This document shows, one piece after another, positions 16,660 to 27,251 of a stretch of 64,000 nt of DNA. The notes beneath the pieces are model-generated. The model saw only the letters and a list, made by a program, of their open reading frames with translations. It made no database searches and was not told the origin of the DNA. This DNA comes from Brevibacillus gelatini (lineage in GTDB: Bacteria > Bacillota > Bacilli > Brevibacillales > Brevibacillaceae): the NCBI RefSeq assembly GCF_003710935.1, contig NZ_RHHS01000039.1, forward strand, positions 1 to 64,000, written 5' to 3'. Both the position numbers and the translations under genes were made by a program. How positions within the stretch are numbered: position 1 is the stretch's first letter; every line of letters begins with the position of its first letter.

Positions 16660-19600
16660 TTACGAGGCGGATTCGACGAATTTGTCGCTGTCTTCCAGCT
16701 TGACCGAAACCAGCTTGGACACGCCGCCTTCCTGCATCGTAATCCCGTATAAAACGTCAGCGCTCTCCATCGTGCCTTTGCGGTGCGTCACGCAAATGAA
16801 CTGCGTCTGGCTGCTGAACTGCTGCATGTATTCGGCGAAGCGGTTGACGTTTGCCTCGTCCAATGCCGCTTCCACCTCGTCGAGCACGCAGAATGGCACG
16901 GGCTTGACACGCAGAATGGCAAAGAGCAACGCCATCGCTGTCAGCGCACGCTCGCCCCCGGAGAGCAGGGCCAGGTTTTGCAGCTTTTTGCCTGGCGGCT
17001 GCGCCACGATGTCGATTCCCGTTTCGAGCAAATTGTCCGGGTTGGACAGAAGCAAATTGGCCCGTCCGCCCCCGAACAGCTGCACAAACACGTCGCGGAA
17101 CTGCTCGGAGATCGCTTCAAACGTTTCCTTGAAGCGGCGCGACATCTCCGTATCCATCTCCTGAATCACCTGATAGAGCATGTCTTTTGCTTCATTCAGA
17201 TCGGCTTCCTGCGCACTTAAAAACTGCTGGCGCTCATAAAGCCGCTCGTATTCCTCAATCGCTCCGAGGTTAACCGTACCCAGTGCGGCAATTTGCTTTT
17301 TGAGCTGGGCGACGATTTGCATTTCCGCTTGCAGTTCCCCGCGCGGCGGGTATTTCTGCTTCGCCAGATCGTAGCTCATTTCGTATTCTTCGGAGAGTTT
17401 GTTCAACAGATGGTCAAGCTCTACCTCACTGCGGTTGACCTTCACTTCCTCCTGATGAAGCTTTTCCTCCAGCGCCTTGACCTCGCGGCGAATTTCTTTT
17501 ACCTGCACTTCTACCTGCTCCTGCTTGTGGAACAGCGTCGCCCGCTCGCTGCGGCGTTCGGCAATCAGCCCGGCCACGCGCTCCTTGTCCTGACGCAGCT
17601 CGGCGATCCGCTGATCGAGCTCAAGCCCGGACGATTCGTTCGTGCGCTCCAGTTCGTCGAGTGCGGCGAGGTTCGCGTTTTGCTCCTCCCATTCGCGCTG
17701 GAGCAAGTTTTTTTGTTCGAGCAGGCGCTCCGTCTGCTCCAGGCGGGACTGGTGTTCCTGTTTCACCTGGGCGTTCAGCACTTTTAAGCTGGTAATTTTC
17801 TGGTTCATTTCTTCCTTGGATTCCAACTGTTCCTGGCGCTTGGCCTCAGCTTCGGCGATCTGCTCGTTCAGCTTCTGCTCTTCCTGCTCCAGGACGGCCA
17901 AGTCCGCTTGAAGCTTCTCCTGCTTGCGCAGCGCTTCTTCCATCTCTTTTTGGTAGGCGGCAATATCTTGCTCTACCAGCTTGGCCCGTTCGGCAAGCGA
18001 GCGTCCCTCTGCTTCGGTTTGCTGCAGAAGGCCCTTGACTTCCTGCTCCTTCAGCCGCAGCGCTTCGCCTTGCGAGCGGAGCGCTTCCTGTTCTTCTTCC
18101 ATGCGGCCAAGCTCTGCCGCCAGTTGTTCCATTCGAGTAGTATGTCCAGAAATTGCCTCTTCGATTTCGCGCATTTGCGCTTCGAGTTCTTCTGCCTGGC
18201 GATTGCGTCCGAGCAGGTTGGCGCTGTTTTTCTTCAAGGCGCCCCCTGTCATCGAACCGCCTGCGTTGACGATATCGCCTTCGAGCGTCACGACGCGGTA
18301 GCGATAGCCGAGCGTGCGGGCGACGCGGTTTGCCTGCTCCAGCTTTTCCGTAACGATGACGTTGCCGAGCATGCTTTCCACAATCGAACGGTACGTGTCC
18401 TCAAACGACACCAGCTCGCTGGCGATCCCGACCACACCGCTTTCTTTTGCCAGCAATTGGCGGTCACTGGCCTGCAAGGTGCGCGACCGGATGACATCCA
18501 GCGGCAAAAAGGTAGCGCGACCTGCATTGTGCTGCTTCAAGTAAGCAATCGCGGCGCGCCCAGCCGCCTCGTTATCGACGACGACGTTTTGCAGCGCTCC
18601 GCCCAGGGCGACCTCGACTGCTGTTTCGTACTGCTGCGGCACAACGACCAGCTCGGCGACCGCGCCGTGGATGCCTTTGAAGCCGCGCTCGCGTGCCTTG
18701 AGAATTTCTTTTACCCCTTGCTGGAACCCGGCAAATTCGGACTGCATCTCTTTGATGAGGTCGAGGCGGGACTTTGCCGCTTCTCTTTTTTGCTCGGACT
18801 GGCGCAGTTCCCGGCGCACCTGTTCCATGCGCGCTTGTCCATCGCGCAGGCCGTCCATTAACTGCTTGTAGCGGCTAACTGTATCCTGAATCGACTGATC
18901 GATCTGGGTCAGTTGCTCCTGCAGCTCCGCCATTCTCACCTGGCGCTGCATCTCTTCCAGATCGAGCTGCTCCTTGCCGGACAGTTGGCGGTCGAGGCGC
19001 GCCTGCGATGTCTGTACGAGTTGCTGCTGATGGCGGATTTCGTTGCGCAGGTTGGCCATTTCGTTCAGCTTTTCAAAGTAATCGCCTTTCAATCGTTCCA
19101 CATCGTCTGTCAGCGACTGGACCATGGAGAAAAACTGCTCTTCTGCCTCCTGCAACGAGGCATGCGCTTCCGCCAGACGCCGATCCGCTTCCTTGGCGCG
19201 CTCCTGCTCTTCCGCAAGTTCCGCTTCCAGCGCGTGCTGCTTCTCCGTCAGCCTGTGCATCTGCTCCATCGTCTGCTGGCGATTGGCGCTCAAGTTGCGC
19301 ATCCGCTCGCGCAATACTTCGCGCTGGCCTTCTACCTTTTCCGTCTCTTCACTCACCGTCAGCAGAACGTGCTGCAACTCCTCGATCGACTGATCGATTT
19401 GTGTGACCGAAAAGCGGGCCTGCTCCAAATCCGCTTCGTGCCTGGTCGCTTCCGTCGTCTGCGTAATCAAAAGCTCACGCAGCTCCTGCACACGCTGCGT
19501 CGCGGCCTCCCATTTGCTGTGCGCGGCCTCGATCTGCTGCACGTACAGCGCGACTTCATGCTCGACCAGCTTGCTGTGCAGCTCGTTGTACAGCTTCGCC

Positions 19601-20232
19601 GTCTCTGCCTGCTCTTGCAGCGGTCCAATCTGCTCGTTGATTTCGCTGACGATATCGTGGATGCGCACGAGGTTTTGCTCGGTATCATCGAGCTTTTTCT
19701 CCGCCTCGCGCTTGCGGGTCTTGTACTTGACGATTCCTGCCGCTTCTTCAAAAATGCCGCGGCGATCTTCTGACTTGGTGCTGAGAATTTCTTCGATTTT
19801 TCCCTGCCCAATAATGGAATACGCTTCTTTTCCCAGACCCGTATCCATGAACAGCTCCATAATGTCCTTCAAGCGGCAGGCTTTGTTGTTTATGTAATAC
19901 TCACTCTCACCGGAGCGGTAGACTCTGCGTGTGATAGAAACCTCTGAATATTCCACATCGAGGGAACGATCCGTATTATCCAGGGTGAGCGTCACTTCGG
20001 CAAAGTTCACTGGCTTGCGCTTGTCACTGCCCGCGAAAATAATATCTTCCATCTTCGCCCCGCGCAGCGACTTGGCACTCTGTTCTCCGAGCACCCAGCG
20101 GATCGAGTCGGAAACGTTGCTCTTGCCGCTTCCGTTTGGACCGACTACCGCTGTCACTCCCGGTACGAACTCCAATTCCGTCCTGTCGGCAAAAGATTTG
20201 AATCCCGCCAGCTCCAGACGTTTCAAATACAT
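16660..20232 (-). CDS. smc: Chromosome partition protein SMC
   Basis: 1190 residues, the normal length for bacterial SMC. The N-terminal ATPase half has Walker A GPNGSGKSNVSDSIRW. The first coiled coil runs to about residue 500. The hinge domain lies around 510-670 (GFKGIHGAVAELV, then QNVVVDNEAAGRAAIAYL). A second coiled coil is followed by the C-terminal half with signature LSGGERALTAMALLFAIL and Walker B FCVLDEVEAALDEANV. SMC dimers with ScpA and ScpB condense and help segregate the chromosome. The start at 20232 is fixed by AAGGAGG; upstream in-frame sequence is unlike SMC. Two hairpins separate it from rnc. Confidence 0.98.
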   Translation of the reverse strand: MYLKRLELAGFKSFADRTELEFVPGVTAVVGPNGSGKSNVSDSIRWVLGEQSAKSLRGAKMEDIIFAGSDKRKPVNFAEVTLTLDNTDRSLDVEYSEVSITRRVYRSGESEYYINNKACRLKDIMELFMDTGLGKEAYSIIGQGKIEEILSTKSEDRRGIFEEAAGIVKYKTRKREAEKKLDDTEQNLVRIHDIVSEINEQIGPLQEQAETAKLYNELHSKLVEHEVALYVQQIEAAHSKWEAATQRVQELRELLITQTTEATRHEADLEQARFSVTQIDQSIEELQHVLLTVSEETEKVEGQREVLRERMRNLSANRQQTMEQMHRLTEKQHALEAELAEEQERAKEADRRLAEAHASLQEAEEQFFSMVQSLTDDVERLKGDYFEKLNEMANLRNEIRHQQQLVQTSQARLDRQLSGKEQLDLEEMQRQVRMAELQEQLTQIDQSIQDTVSRYKQLMDGLRDGQARMEQVRRELRQSEQKREAAKSRLDLIKEMQSEFAGFQQGVKEILKARERGFKGIHGAVAELVVVPQQYETAVEVALGGALQNVVVDNEAAGRAAIAYLKQHNAGRATFLPLDVIRSRTLQASDRQLLAKESGVVGIASELVSFEDTYRSIVESMLGNVIVTEKLEQANRVARTLGYRYRVVTLEGDIVNAGGSMTGGALKKNSANLLGRNRQAEELEAQMREIEEAISGHTTRMEQLAAELGRMEEEQEALRSQGEALRLKEQEVKGLLQQTEAEGRSLAERAKLVEQDIAAYQKEMEEALRKQEKLQADLAVLEQEEQKLNEQIAEAEAKRQEQLESKEEMNQKITSLKVLNAQVKQEHQSRLEQTERLLEQKNLLQREWEEQNANLAALDELERTNESSGLELDQRIAELRQDKERVAGLIAERRSERATLFHKQEQVEVQVKEIRREVKALEEKLHQEEVKVNRSEVELDHLLNKLSEEYEMSYDLAKQKYPPRGELQAEMQIVAQLKKQIAALGTVNLGAIEEYERLYERQQFLSAQEADLNEAKDMLYQVIQEMDTEMSRRFKETFEAISEQFRDVFVQLFGGGRANLLLSNPDNLLETGIDIVAQPPGKKLQNLALLSGGERALTAMALLFAILRVKPVPFCVLDEVEAALDEANVNRFAEYMQQFSSQTQFICVTHRKGTMESADVLYGITMQEGGVSKLVSVKLEDSDKFVESAS

Positions 20233-20300
20233 ACTTACGGTCCTCCTTACCAAACCATCCCAACTGCCCGGTATGCACGGCATGAATCGGATGGTACCCG

Positions 20301-20328
20301 AAAAGAGCCCCTGTGTCAGACAGGAGCT
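20301..20328 (-). terminator. Terminator-like hairpin upstream of smc
   Basis: On the minus strand AGCTCCTGT pairs with ACAGGGGCT (one wobble) and is followed by CTTTTC. It lies about 70 bases before the smc start, so it could attenuate read-through from rnc. Confidence 0.55.
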
Positions 20329-20421
20329 ACTCCACTGAGAGTCTTCGTGGGCATATCGAGATAAGTGTATCACAGAAAGCTGCCTTCACGCAGTATTTTC
20401 CCAGCTTTTCCAAGCCGGAAC

Positions 20422-20467
20422 AAAGAAAGCTACACCACCTGCGCCCGCAGATGATGCAGCTTTCTTT
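20422..20467. terminator. Long hairpin between rnc and smc
   Basis: A 22-pair stem with three wobble pairs and a two-base loop; both outer ends are AAAGAAAGCT/AGCTTTCTTT. It lies 12 bases after the rnc stop. The T-rich part is inside the stem, so termination is likely but not certain. Confidence 0.65.
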
Positions 20468-20478
20468 TTCGTAAGCTT

Positions 20479-21219
20479 CTATTTCTCCCCCAGCTTTACC
20501 AATGCCCGGGCTGCTGCCTGCTGTTCCGCTTCTTTTTTGGAGCGGCCAGAGCCAATGCCAAGCGAACGATTGTTCAAAAGCACTTCCGATACGAACTCTC
20601 GATTGTGAGCTGGTCCTTTTTCTTCTACAATGCGATACTGGATGTCTCCCAGATTGTCCTGTTGAACAAATTCCTGCAACTGGCTCTTGAAGTCTGTCAC
20701 CTGGGCAAACTCTCCCTTGTCGATTTTGGGGTAGACGTATTTTTCCATGAAGGAAAACACGGCATCCAGGCCCTGATCCAGATAGAGGGCACCAACAAAA
20801 GCTTCAAAAACGTCCGCTAGCAAGGCAGGTCGCTGGCGTCCACCAGTCAACTCTTCCCCTTTTCCCAGCAAAACGAGATCGCCAAAATTCAACAGTTCAG
20901 CAAATTTGACGAGAGAAGGCTCACAGACAATCGCTGCCCGCAGCTTTGTCATTTCGCCTTCGCTCATCTTCGGAAAAGTTTTGTATAAAAACTGGGAAAC
21001 AGTCAACTCAAGCACAGCATCTCCCAAAAACTCCAGCCGTTCGTTGTCTGATATCCGTTTGCCGCGTTGCTCGTTCACGTAGGAAGAATGGGTGAATGCC
21101 TGCCGCAGAATGCTCTCATCCCGAAAGCGAAAGCCTATCTTCTCTTGCAGCTGTGCAAAATTCATCACCCTCACCACCATTCCAGGAGACTGCCTACTTT
21201 TTTTCTCAGTAGGGCTCAT
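20479..21219 (-). CDS. rnc: Ribonuclease III
   Basis: Up to 246 residues. The catalytic domain has the RNase III signature [19 protein letters not shown]. The C-terminal double-stranded-RNA-binding domain runs from [12 protein letters not shown] to [14 protein letters not shown]. It processes rRNA precursors and structured RNAs including scRNA. The start is uncertain: the ATG at 21219 directly abuts the fabF stop but has a weak ribosome site, whereas an internal ATG ([11 protein letters not shown]) matches the usual family start and follows GGTGAGGGTG at short spacing. It sits between fabF and smc, a widespread arrangement. Confidence 0.95.
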   Translation of the reverse strand: MSPTEKKSRQSPGMVVRVMNFAQLQEKIGFRFRDESILRQAFTHSSYVNEQRGKRISDNERLEFLGDAVLELTVSQFLYKTFPKMSEGEMTKLRAAIVCEPSLVKFAELLNFGDLVLLGKGEELTGGRQRPALLADVFEAFVGALYLDQGLDAVFSFMEKYVYPKIDKGEFAQVTDFKSQLQEFVQQDNLGDIQYRIVEEKGPAHNREFVSEVLLNNRSLGIGSGRSKKEAEQQAAARALVKLGEK

Positions 21220-22461
21220 TTATTCTTCGTATCGTTTCAGAACCACCGTTGCATTATGACCACCGAATCCAAACGTGTTGGAAACAGCCACACGGACGGT
21301 CGCCTTGCGCGCATGGTTAGGAACATAGTCGAGATCACATTCCGGATCAGGGTTTTCCAGGTTGATCGTCGGAGGAAGCACCTGGTCGCGCAGGGCAAAT
21401 GCTGTCGCAATTGCTTCGACACCGCCTGTCGCTCCGAGCAAATGGCCTGTCATCGACTTGGTCGAGCTGACAGCCAGCTTGTAAGCGTGCTCGCCAAACA
21501 CCTCTTTGATCGCCAGTGTCTCCGCAATATCGCCCTGATCGGTAGAGGTACCGTGTGCGTTGATGTAGTCTACCTCTGTCGGATCAATACCTGCGTCACG
21601 CAGCGCATTTTTCATGCAGCGCGCCGCCCCTTCGCCGCCTGGCGATGGAGCCGTGATGTGATGGGCATCCGCGCTCATGCCGTAGCCGATCACTTCTGCG
21701 ATGATGTTTGCGCCGCGTTTTTTTGCGTGCTCCAGCTCTTCCAGAATCAGCACGCCTGCCCCTTCTCCCATGACGAAGCCATCGCGGTCTTTGTCAAACG
21801 GACGGCTCGCCTTTTGCGGCTCGTCGTTGCGAGTGGACATCGCTTTTGCGGAACAAAAGCCGGCAAACGCCATCGGACGAACCGTCGCTTCCGCTCCCCC
21901 TGCGATCATCACATCCGCGTGATCGAACTGGATCAGGCGCAGGGCATCCCCGATTGCGTTTGTTCCTGTCGCACATGCGGTAATCGCGCTGGAGGTCGGT
22001 CCTTTTGCTCCGAATTGAATGGAGACTGCACCGGAAGCCATGTTGGCAATCAGCATTGGAATGAAGAACGGACTTACACGGCGTGGACCTTTTTCCAGCA
22101 GCACCGAATGCTGCTCTTCCCATGTAGACAGCCCGCCAATTCCGGACCCGATGTATACACCCACTCGTTCCGCATTTTCTGGTGTAATTTCCAGCTTCGC
22201 ATCCTCTACCGCCATTTTGGCAGCAGCCAATCCAAACTGAACGAATCGGTCTGTACGTCGTATTTCTCTTTTGTCCAAGTACAGCTCAGGGTTGAAGTCT
22301 TTTACTTCACCCGCGATCTGCGTCGGAAAATCTGAAGCGTCAAAAGCAGTCAAGCGGTCAATACCTGATTTTCCTTCCAGCAAGCTGTTCCAGAAGGTCT
22401 GCGCGTCATTTCCCACCGGGGAGACGACACCAACGCCAGTAATCACCACTCTTCGTTTCAT
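21220..22461 (-). CDS. fabF: Beta-ketoacyl-ACP synthase II
   Basis: 413 residues. It condenses malonyl-ACP with growing acyl-ACP in fatty-acid elongation. The catalytic cysteine is in [14 protein letters not shown]; the two active-site histidines are in [12 protein letters not shown] and [25 protein letters not shown] before the ATG at 22461 decides the start, against a longer frame. It is the last fab gene of the operon, directly followed by rnc. Confidence 0.98.
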   Translation of the reverse strand: MKRRVVITGVGVVSPVGNDAQTFWNSLLEGKSGIDRLTAFDASDFPTQIAGEVKDFNPELYLDKREIRRTDRFVQFGLAAAKMAVEDAKLEITPENAERVGVYIGSGIGGLSTWEEQHSVLLEKGPRRVSPFFIPMLIANMASGAVSIQFGAKGPTSSAITACATGTNAIGDALRLIQFDHADVMIAGGAEATVRPMAFAGFCSAKAMSTRNDEPQKASRPFDKDRDGFVMGEGAGVLILEELEHAKKRGANIIAEVIGYGMSADAHHITAPSPGGEGAARCMKNALRDAGIDPTEVDYINAHGTSTDQGDIAETLAIKEVFGEHAYKLAVSSTKSMTGHLLGATGGVEAIATAFALRDQVLPPTINLENPDPECDLDYVPNHARKATVRVAVSNTFGFGGHNATVVLKRYEE

Positions 22462-22558
22462 TACGATCACCTCTATATAAAAGTCAGCAGTCAGCTTCTT
22501 GTCGCACACTTCATGCCCAACGTAACTTCCTGATATGTATTCGGCGGCAATTGAAGGA

Positions 22559-22583
22559 GAAGTCCCGTATGGTACGGGACTTC
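22559..22583 (-). promoter_or_regulatory. Perfect hairpin between acpP and fabF
   Basis: An 11-pair perfect inverted repeat, GAAGTCCCGTA with TACGGGACTTC around a three-base loop, 13 bases after the acpP stop. No T run follows on the minus strand (TCCTTCAATT), so it is more likely an RNA-stabilising or processing element that raises acpP message relative to fabF. Confidence 0.5.
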
Positions 22584-22595
22584 GAACTGATTGAT

Positions 22596-22829
22596 CTACT
22601 TGTGAGATTCTATGTATTTTACAACCTCACCAACAGAAGTGATCTTTTCAGCATCTTCGTCAGAAATCTCTAGGTCAAACTCGTCTTCGAGTTCCATTAC
22701 GAGTTCCACTACATCCAGGGAGTCAGCGCCCAGGTCTTCTTTGAAAGAAGCTTCCAAAGTAATCTTGGACTCATCTACACCCAGACGATCGACGATGATT
22801 TTCTTCACGCGCTCCAATGTATCTGCCAT
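22596..22829 (-). CDS. acpP: Acyl carrier protein
   Basis: 77 residues, acidic. The phosphopantetheine attachment serine lies in the standard [15 protein letters not shown] motif near residue 37. It carries acyl intermediates for FabD, FabH, FabG and FabF, all encoded in the same cluster. GAGAGGGGGTG precedes the ATG. A TATAAT box at about 22851-22856 on the minus strand may give it extra transcription, although no good -35 is visible. Confidence 0.98.
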
Positions 22830-22882
22830 TTTGCTTCACCCCCTCTCCCGTATTATAGTAGATGAGCTTGCAAAAAACCAGT

Positions 22883-23623
22883 TTACATGTACATGCCGCC
22901 ATCCACATGCAGCGTTTGGCCTGTCATGTAATTGGCTGCGTCGGAAGCAAGGAACAGAACGACGGAGGCAATATCCTCTGTCTGGCCCAGGCGTGCGAGC
23001 GGAATCTGGCTGATGAGGCCAGCTTTGACATCCTCCGGCAGCACGGCTGTCATCTCGGTGTCGATAAAGCCAGGCGCTACCGCGTTCACGGTGATGCCGC
23101 GGCTCGCCAGCTCGCGGGCGGCTGTCTTGGTCAGGCCGATAACGCCTGCTTTTGCCGCCACGTAGTTAGCTTGCCCCGCATTGCCGAGCACGCCGACCAC
23201 GGACGTAATGTTGATGATTTTGCCCGAGCGTTGCTTCATCATCGGACGAGTCGCCGCTTTCAGGCAATTGAATACGCCTTTCAGGTTGGTGGCAATGACT
23301 TCATCCCACTCTTCTTCCTTCATGCGCATCAGCAGGTTGTCGCGGGTAATCCCGGCGTTGTTGACGAGAATGTCGATTGTGCCGAAGTGGTCGAGCGCGG
23401 CCTTGAACATGTCGCCCACTTCCTCAGCCGAAGAAACGTTGGCGCGAACCATGATCGCATCGCGGCCGAGTTCCTTGACCTTGGCGACTGTCTCGGCTGC
23501 TGCCGCTTCACTGCCTGCGTAGTTCACCACAACATTCGCCCCTGCCTCGGCCAGCTTGATGGCAATCGCACGGCCGATCCCGCGGGAAGCGCCTGTCACG
23601 AGTGCTGTTTTTCCTGTTAACAT
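22883..23623 (-). CDS. fabG: 3-oxoacyl-ACP reductase
   Basis: 246 residues, a short-chain dehydrogenase. The NADP-binding [19 protein letters not shown] is at the N-terminus. The catalytic Ser-Tyr-Lys set is in [20 protein letters not shown] followed by AKAG, that is the YxxxK motif. It reduces beta-ketoacyl-ACP. The start codon overlaps the fabD stop by seven bases, indicating coupled translation. Confidence 0.97.
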   Translation of the reverse strand: MLTGKTALVTGASRGIGRAIAIKLAEAGANVVVNYAGSEAAAAETVAKVKELGRDAIMVRANVSSAEEVGDMFKAALDHFGTIDILVNNAGITRDNLLMRMKEEEWDEVIATNLKGVFNCLKAATRPMMKQRSGKIINITSVVGVLGNAGQANYVAAKAGVIGLTKTAARELASRGITVNAVAPGFIDTEMTAVLPEDVKAGLISQIPLARLGQTEDIASVVLFLASDAANYMTGQTLHVDGGMYM

Positions 23624-24567
23624 AATAACCCTCCGTTCAAAAGCTCAGTCAAGGACTCCATGTCCTGCACCGAAATGATCGTCGTCTCGGCTGGCGCGAT
23701 TTTTTTAATCAATCCCGCAAGCACTTTGCCTGGTCCGATCTCCACGAACGTAGTCACGCCCGCTTCGACCATCCACTGTACCGAATCCTCCCACAAAACC
23801 GGAGCCGATACTTGCTGCACAAGCTGCTCGACGATCGTCGCCGCTTCGGTAACAGGGCGTGCCGTCACGTTTGCCACGACAGGTACGCCTGCGTCCTGGA
23901 CTGTGACGCCTGCAAGCACCGCATGCAATTTGTCTGCGGCTGGCTGCATCAGGCTGGAGTGGAACGGTCCGCTCACATTCAGCGGAAGCACACGCTTCGC
24001 TCCTTGGGCCTTGGCTTTTTCGCCCGCCAGCTTGACGCCTTCCGCCGAACCGGAGATGACGATCTGGCCTGGGCAGTTCATGTTCGCCGGCTGAACCGGA
24101 TGACCGGAAGCCGTCACTTCCTCACAGACCGCTTGCAGGGCAGCCCGCTCCATGTTCAGAACCGCGGCCATCGCGCCCTGACCTGCCGGAACCGCTTCTT
24201 CCATGAATTGACCGCGTGCGCGGACGACTTTTACTGCATCGGCAAAAGACAGCGCCCCTGCTGCCACCAGCGCCGAATATTCACCCAGACTGTGACCCGC
24301 CACGAAATCCGGCGCGTAATCCGGGAGCTTTTCTTTCAATGCGGCAAGCACGGCAACACTCGCGGTCAAAATCGCCGGCTGCGTGTTCGCCGTCAGCTTC
24401 AACTCTTCTTCCGGGCCTGCAAAGCACAGGCCAGACAGCGAAAAGCCGAGCGCTTCGTCTGCCGTTTCAAAAATGTGACGGGCTGCTGCCGATTGTTCCG
24501 CGAGCGTTTGCCCCATTCCTACAAATTGCGAGCCTTGGCCCGGAAAAACAAATGCTACTTTCCCCAC
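23617..24567 (-). CDS. fabD: Malonyl-CoA:ACP transacylase
   Basis: 316 residues. It loads malonyl groups onto ACP. The active-site serine is in [16 protein letters not shown] and the histidine in SGPFHSSLM; the N-terminal [14 protein letters not shown] is intact. The start is a GTG at 24567 that shares one base with the fabH stop (TAGTG), with GGGAG nine bases before it. A longer frame beginning upstream lies inside fabH and is rejected. Confidence 0.96.
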   Translation of the reverse strand: MGKVAFVFPGQGSQFVGMGQTLAEQSAAARHIFETADEALGFSLSGLCFAGPEEELKLTANTQPAILTASVAVLAALKEKLPDYAPDFVAGHSLGEYSALVAAGALSFADAVKVVRARGQFMEEAVPAGQGAMAAVLNMERAALQAVCEEVTASGHPVQPANMNCPGQIVISGSAEGVKLAGEKAKAQGAKRVLPLNVSGPFHSSLMQPAADKLHAVLAGVTVQDAGVPVVANVTARPVTEAATIVEQLVQQVSAPVLWEDSVQWMVEAGVTTFVEIGPGKVLAGLIKKIAPAETTIISVQDMESLTELLNGGLLC

Positions 24568-25595
24568 TACTGTCCGCTCCCTTCCGCTGGCGTGGTCGAC
24601 CATTTCAGAAGCGTAGCTCCCCAGGTCAGGCCGCCGCCGAAACCTACGAGAATGACGTTGTCGCCTTCCTTGACCCGTCCGGCCGCAATCGCTTCATCCA
24701 ATGCTACCGGAATGGACGCAGAGGACATGTTTCCGTACCGGTCGAGGTTAATGACCACTTTGTCCTCAGAAAGGCCGAAGCGTTGGACAGCGGAGTCGAT
24801 AATCCGCTTGTTGGCCTGATGCGGCACCAACAGGTCGATGTTTTCCCGATCGACTCCGGCTTTGGACAATACCGCTTCTGTCGCGGAGTTCATCACCCGC
24901 ACAGCGAATTTGAACACCTCGCTGCCCGCCATCGAGAGGTAGTGCAGGTTTTTCTCGACCGTCTCGCTCGAAGCCGGGATGCGCGAGCCGCCAGCCGGCA
25001 GGCACAGAAGCTCGCCGCCTGCGCCGTCTGCGCCAAGCTCAAACGACTGGAAGCCAAAGCCTTCGCGGACTTCGCCGATCACCGCCGCACCTGCGCCGTC
25101 TCCGAACAGTACACATGTGTTGCGGTCTTTGTAGTTCGTAATTTTGGACAGCGTCTCCACCCCGACGACCAGCACGTATTTGTACAGGCCGTTGGCAATG
25201 AATTGAGCCGCGGTTGTAATGCCGTACAAAAAGCCTGTGCAGGCAGCCGATACGTCAAGCGCCGCAGCGCGTTTTGCGCCCAGCTTTTCCTGCAGGATGC
25301 AGGCAGTCGACGGGAACATCATATCAGGCGTAACGGTTGCCACGATAATCATGTCAAGCTGCTCTGCGCTGATGTTGGCTCGCTCCAGCGCTTTTTTCGC
25401 AGCTTCATAAGCAAGGTCGGAGGAAGCTTGCTCCGGTGAGCAAATGCGACGTTCCCGGATTCCGGTGCGGGAAACAATCCACTCATCTGTTGTTTCCACC
25501 ATTTTTTCCAGATCGAAGTTGCTGAGCACTCTCTCAGGTGTATAGGAGCCTGTAGCCAAAATGCCTACTGAACGCTTTTTGTCCATCTGCCTCAC
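24567..25595 (-). CDS. fabH: Beta-ketoacyl-ACP synthase III
   Basis: 342 residues. It starts fatty-acid synthesis by condensing acyl-CoA with malonyl-ACP; in Bacilli branched primers are favoured. The catalytic triad is visible: Cys in VSAACTGFLYG, His in LVPHQANKRIID, Asn in RYGNMSSASIP. The start is a GTG overlapping the plsX stop by four bases (GTGA) with GGGAGAAAG upstream; an ATG three codons later is the alternative. Confidence 0.96.
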   Translation of the reverse strand: MRQMDKKRSVGILATGSYTPERVLSNFDLEKMVETTDEWIVSRTGIRERRICSPEQASSDLAYEAAKKALERANISAEQLDMIIVATVTPDMMFPSTACILQEKLGAKRAAALDVSAACTGFLYGITTAAQFIANGLYKYVLVVGVETLSKITNYKDRNTCVLFGDGAGAAVIGEVREGFGFQSFELGADGAGGELLCLPAGGSRIPASSETVEKNLHYLSMAGSEVFKFAVRVMNSATEAVLSKAGVDRENIDLLVPHQANKRIIDSAVQRFGLSEDKVVINLDRYGNMSSASIPVALDEAIAAGRVKEGDNVILVGFGGGLTWGATLLKWSTTPAEGSGQ

Positions 25596-26599
25596 TCGCT
25601 TTCTCCCGTTATATTTTTTTGCAGTGCCTGCGCAATCACTTCGTTCACATCTTGCCGCACGAAGCGGGCTGCGCTGGCAATCGCGTTTTTCATCGCTCGC
25701 TCGTCAGAGGAGCCGTGTGCCTTGATGACAGGGCTTTTCAGGCCCAACAGCGGCGCTCCCCCGTATTCCGCGTAGTCCATTTTGTTCTTGAAGCGAACGA
25801 GCCCCGGCTTCAAAATGGCCGCCCCTACTTTATTAATCAGCGTCGAAGTAAACTCCTGCTTCAACAGCGAAAAGATTGTGGAGGCTGCGCCCTCTACCGC
25901 TTTCAGCAGCACGTTGCCGACAAAGCCGTCACAGACGAGCACATCGCATGCCCCTTGCATGACGTCACGCGCTTCCACGTTGCCGACAAAATTCAGGTCT
26001 GCCTGGGACAAAAGCGGGAAGACGGCTTTGGTCAGCTCGTTTCCTTTTCCTTCTTCCGTCCCTACGTTGAGCAGTCCGACTTTCGGATTTTCAAAGCACA
26101 GCACTTTTTCTGCGTACAGGCTGCCCATCACCGCGTATTGCAGCAGGTGATGCGGCTTTGCGTCCATGTTGGCGCCGACGTCGAGCGTAAGCGTGACGCG
26201 GCCCAGTACATTCGGGATAAAGGCGGCCAGAGCGGGTCGTTCAATCCCCTCCATGCGGCCTGCATAGAGCAACCCTGCCGTCATCAGCGCACCTGTATTC
26301 CCTGCAGAGATCGCTGCATCCACGATTTTTTCGCGTGCCATCTCCACTGCTACGACAAGCGAAGAATGTTTCTTGCGACGTACAGCTCGAACCGGTTCAT
26401 CATCTGGCAAAATCACTTCCGTAGTAGGAACGATCTCGATGTTTGCCGGCAAGTCTTGCGGCAAGTGGTTCCGAATGGCCTGTTCATCTCCCACCAATAC
26501 AACGGTAATGGCCGGGTTTTCCTTGATGGCAGCAAGCGCCCCCAAAACTGTACTTCGCGGTGCGTTATCGCCGCCCATCGCATCAACTGCAATTCGCAA
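25592..26599 (-). CDS. plsX: Phosphate acyltransferase PlsX
   Basis: 335 residues. PlsX converts acyl-ACP to acyl-phosphate, the donor for PlsY in phospholipid synthesis. The N-terminus RIAVDAMGGDNAPRSTVLGA and the ISAGNTGALMTAGL motif are diagnostic. The start is a TTG at 26599 with AAGGAGGAG at ideal spacing; an upstream extension has no family similarity. It lies 20 bases after fapR. Confidence 0.97.
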   Translation of the reverse strand: MRIAVDAMGGDNAPRSTVLGALAAIKENPAITVVLVGDEQAIRNHLPQDLPANIEIVPTTEVILPDDEPVRAVRRKKHSSLVVAVEMAREKIVDAAISAGNTGALMTAGLLYAGRMEGIERPALAAFIPNVLGRVTLTLDVGANMDAKPHHLLQYAVMGSLYAEKVLCFENPKVGLLNVGTEEGKGNELTKAVFPLLSQADLNFVGNVEARDVMQGACDVLVCDGFVGNVLLKAVEGAASTIFSLLKQEFTSTLINKVGAAILKPGLVRFKNKMDYAEYGGAPLLGLKSPVIKAHGSSDERAMKNAIASAARFVRQDVNEVIAQALQKNITGESE

Positions 26600-26619
26600 C
26601 CGTGTCTCCTCCTTACCTC

Positions 26620-27204
26620 TCATCCATGCCGATTTTGTGTCCCTGACATTTCTACAACCCGAAACGTCGCAGTAAAGACCAGTTCCCCCTGAACCTTGGT
26701 CTCCACGCGCACTTTGCACTCGTCTCCATTCCGGCTGCGCACCACTGCTTTTGCCACCAGCTTTTCGCCGATGCGCACAGGCCGAACGAAGCGGATTCGG
26801 GCGGTTGCGGTCAACGCCACATCTGCATTAATCACTGCTACTGCCAACGAGTTGGCCTGGGCAAAAATATAATGCCCCCTGGCAATCTGCGTCTTCGAAA
26901 AAACATGCTCTTCTTTTATTTCCAGTACGGAAATGGCTTGGGAATCGAGCTGCAAGTCGATGATCTCGCCGATGACTTCGTCGATCCCCAGCGATTTTAC
27001 GGGGTCGAGACTTTTTTCGGCAACCGATTTGATCCGCTCGCGCAGCTCGGGAATCCCAAGCTCCAAACGGTCTAAACGTATTGTTTGAATGCTGACTTGA
27101 AATAACTCAGCCAGATCCTCGTCCGTCGCAAATGGATTATCCGCCAGCGACTGCACCAAGCGCGTCTGGCGATCTTTTTTTGGCAAGCGGGCGATGCGAA
27201 ACAC
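26620..27204 (-). CDS. fapR: Malonyl-CoA-responsive lipid repressor FapR
   Basis: About 194 residues. The N-terminal helix-turn-helix ([20 protein letters not shown]) and linker ([14 protein letters not shown]) are characteristic. The C-terminal hot-dog domain binds malonyl-CoA. FapR represses the lipid-synthesis genes and is released by malonyl-CoA. A FapR-type operator sits on its own promoter at 27252-27268, so the operon is autoregulated. No in-frame ATG lies downstream of the predicted transcription start. GTG at 27204 is used here; TTG at 27186 is the alternative, and neither has an ideal ribosome site. Confidence 0.94.
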   Translation of the reverse strand: MFRIARLPKKDRQTRLVQSLADNPFATDEDLAELFQVSIQTIRLDRLELGIPELRERIKSVAEKSLDPVKSLGIDEVIGEIIDLQLDSQAISVLEIKEEHVFSKTQIARGHYIFAQANSLAVAVINADVALTATARIRFVRPVRIGEKLVAKAVVRSRNGDECKVRVETKVQGELVFTATFRVVEMSGTQNRHG

Positions 27205-27251
27205 CCCCCTAGCGATATTCTCATTCGGATATGTATGATTGCGAGCTGTTT

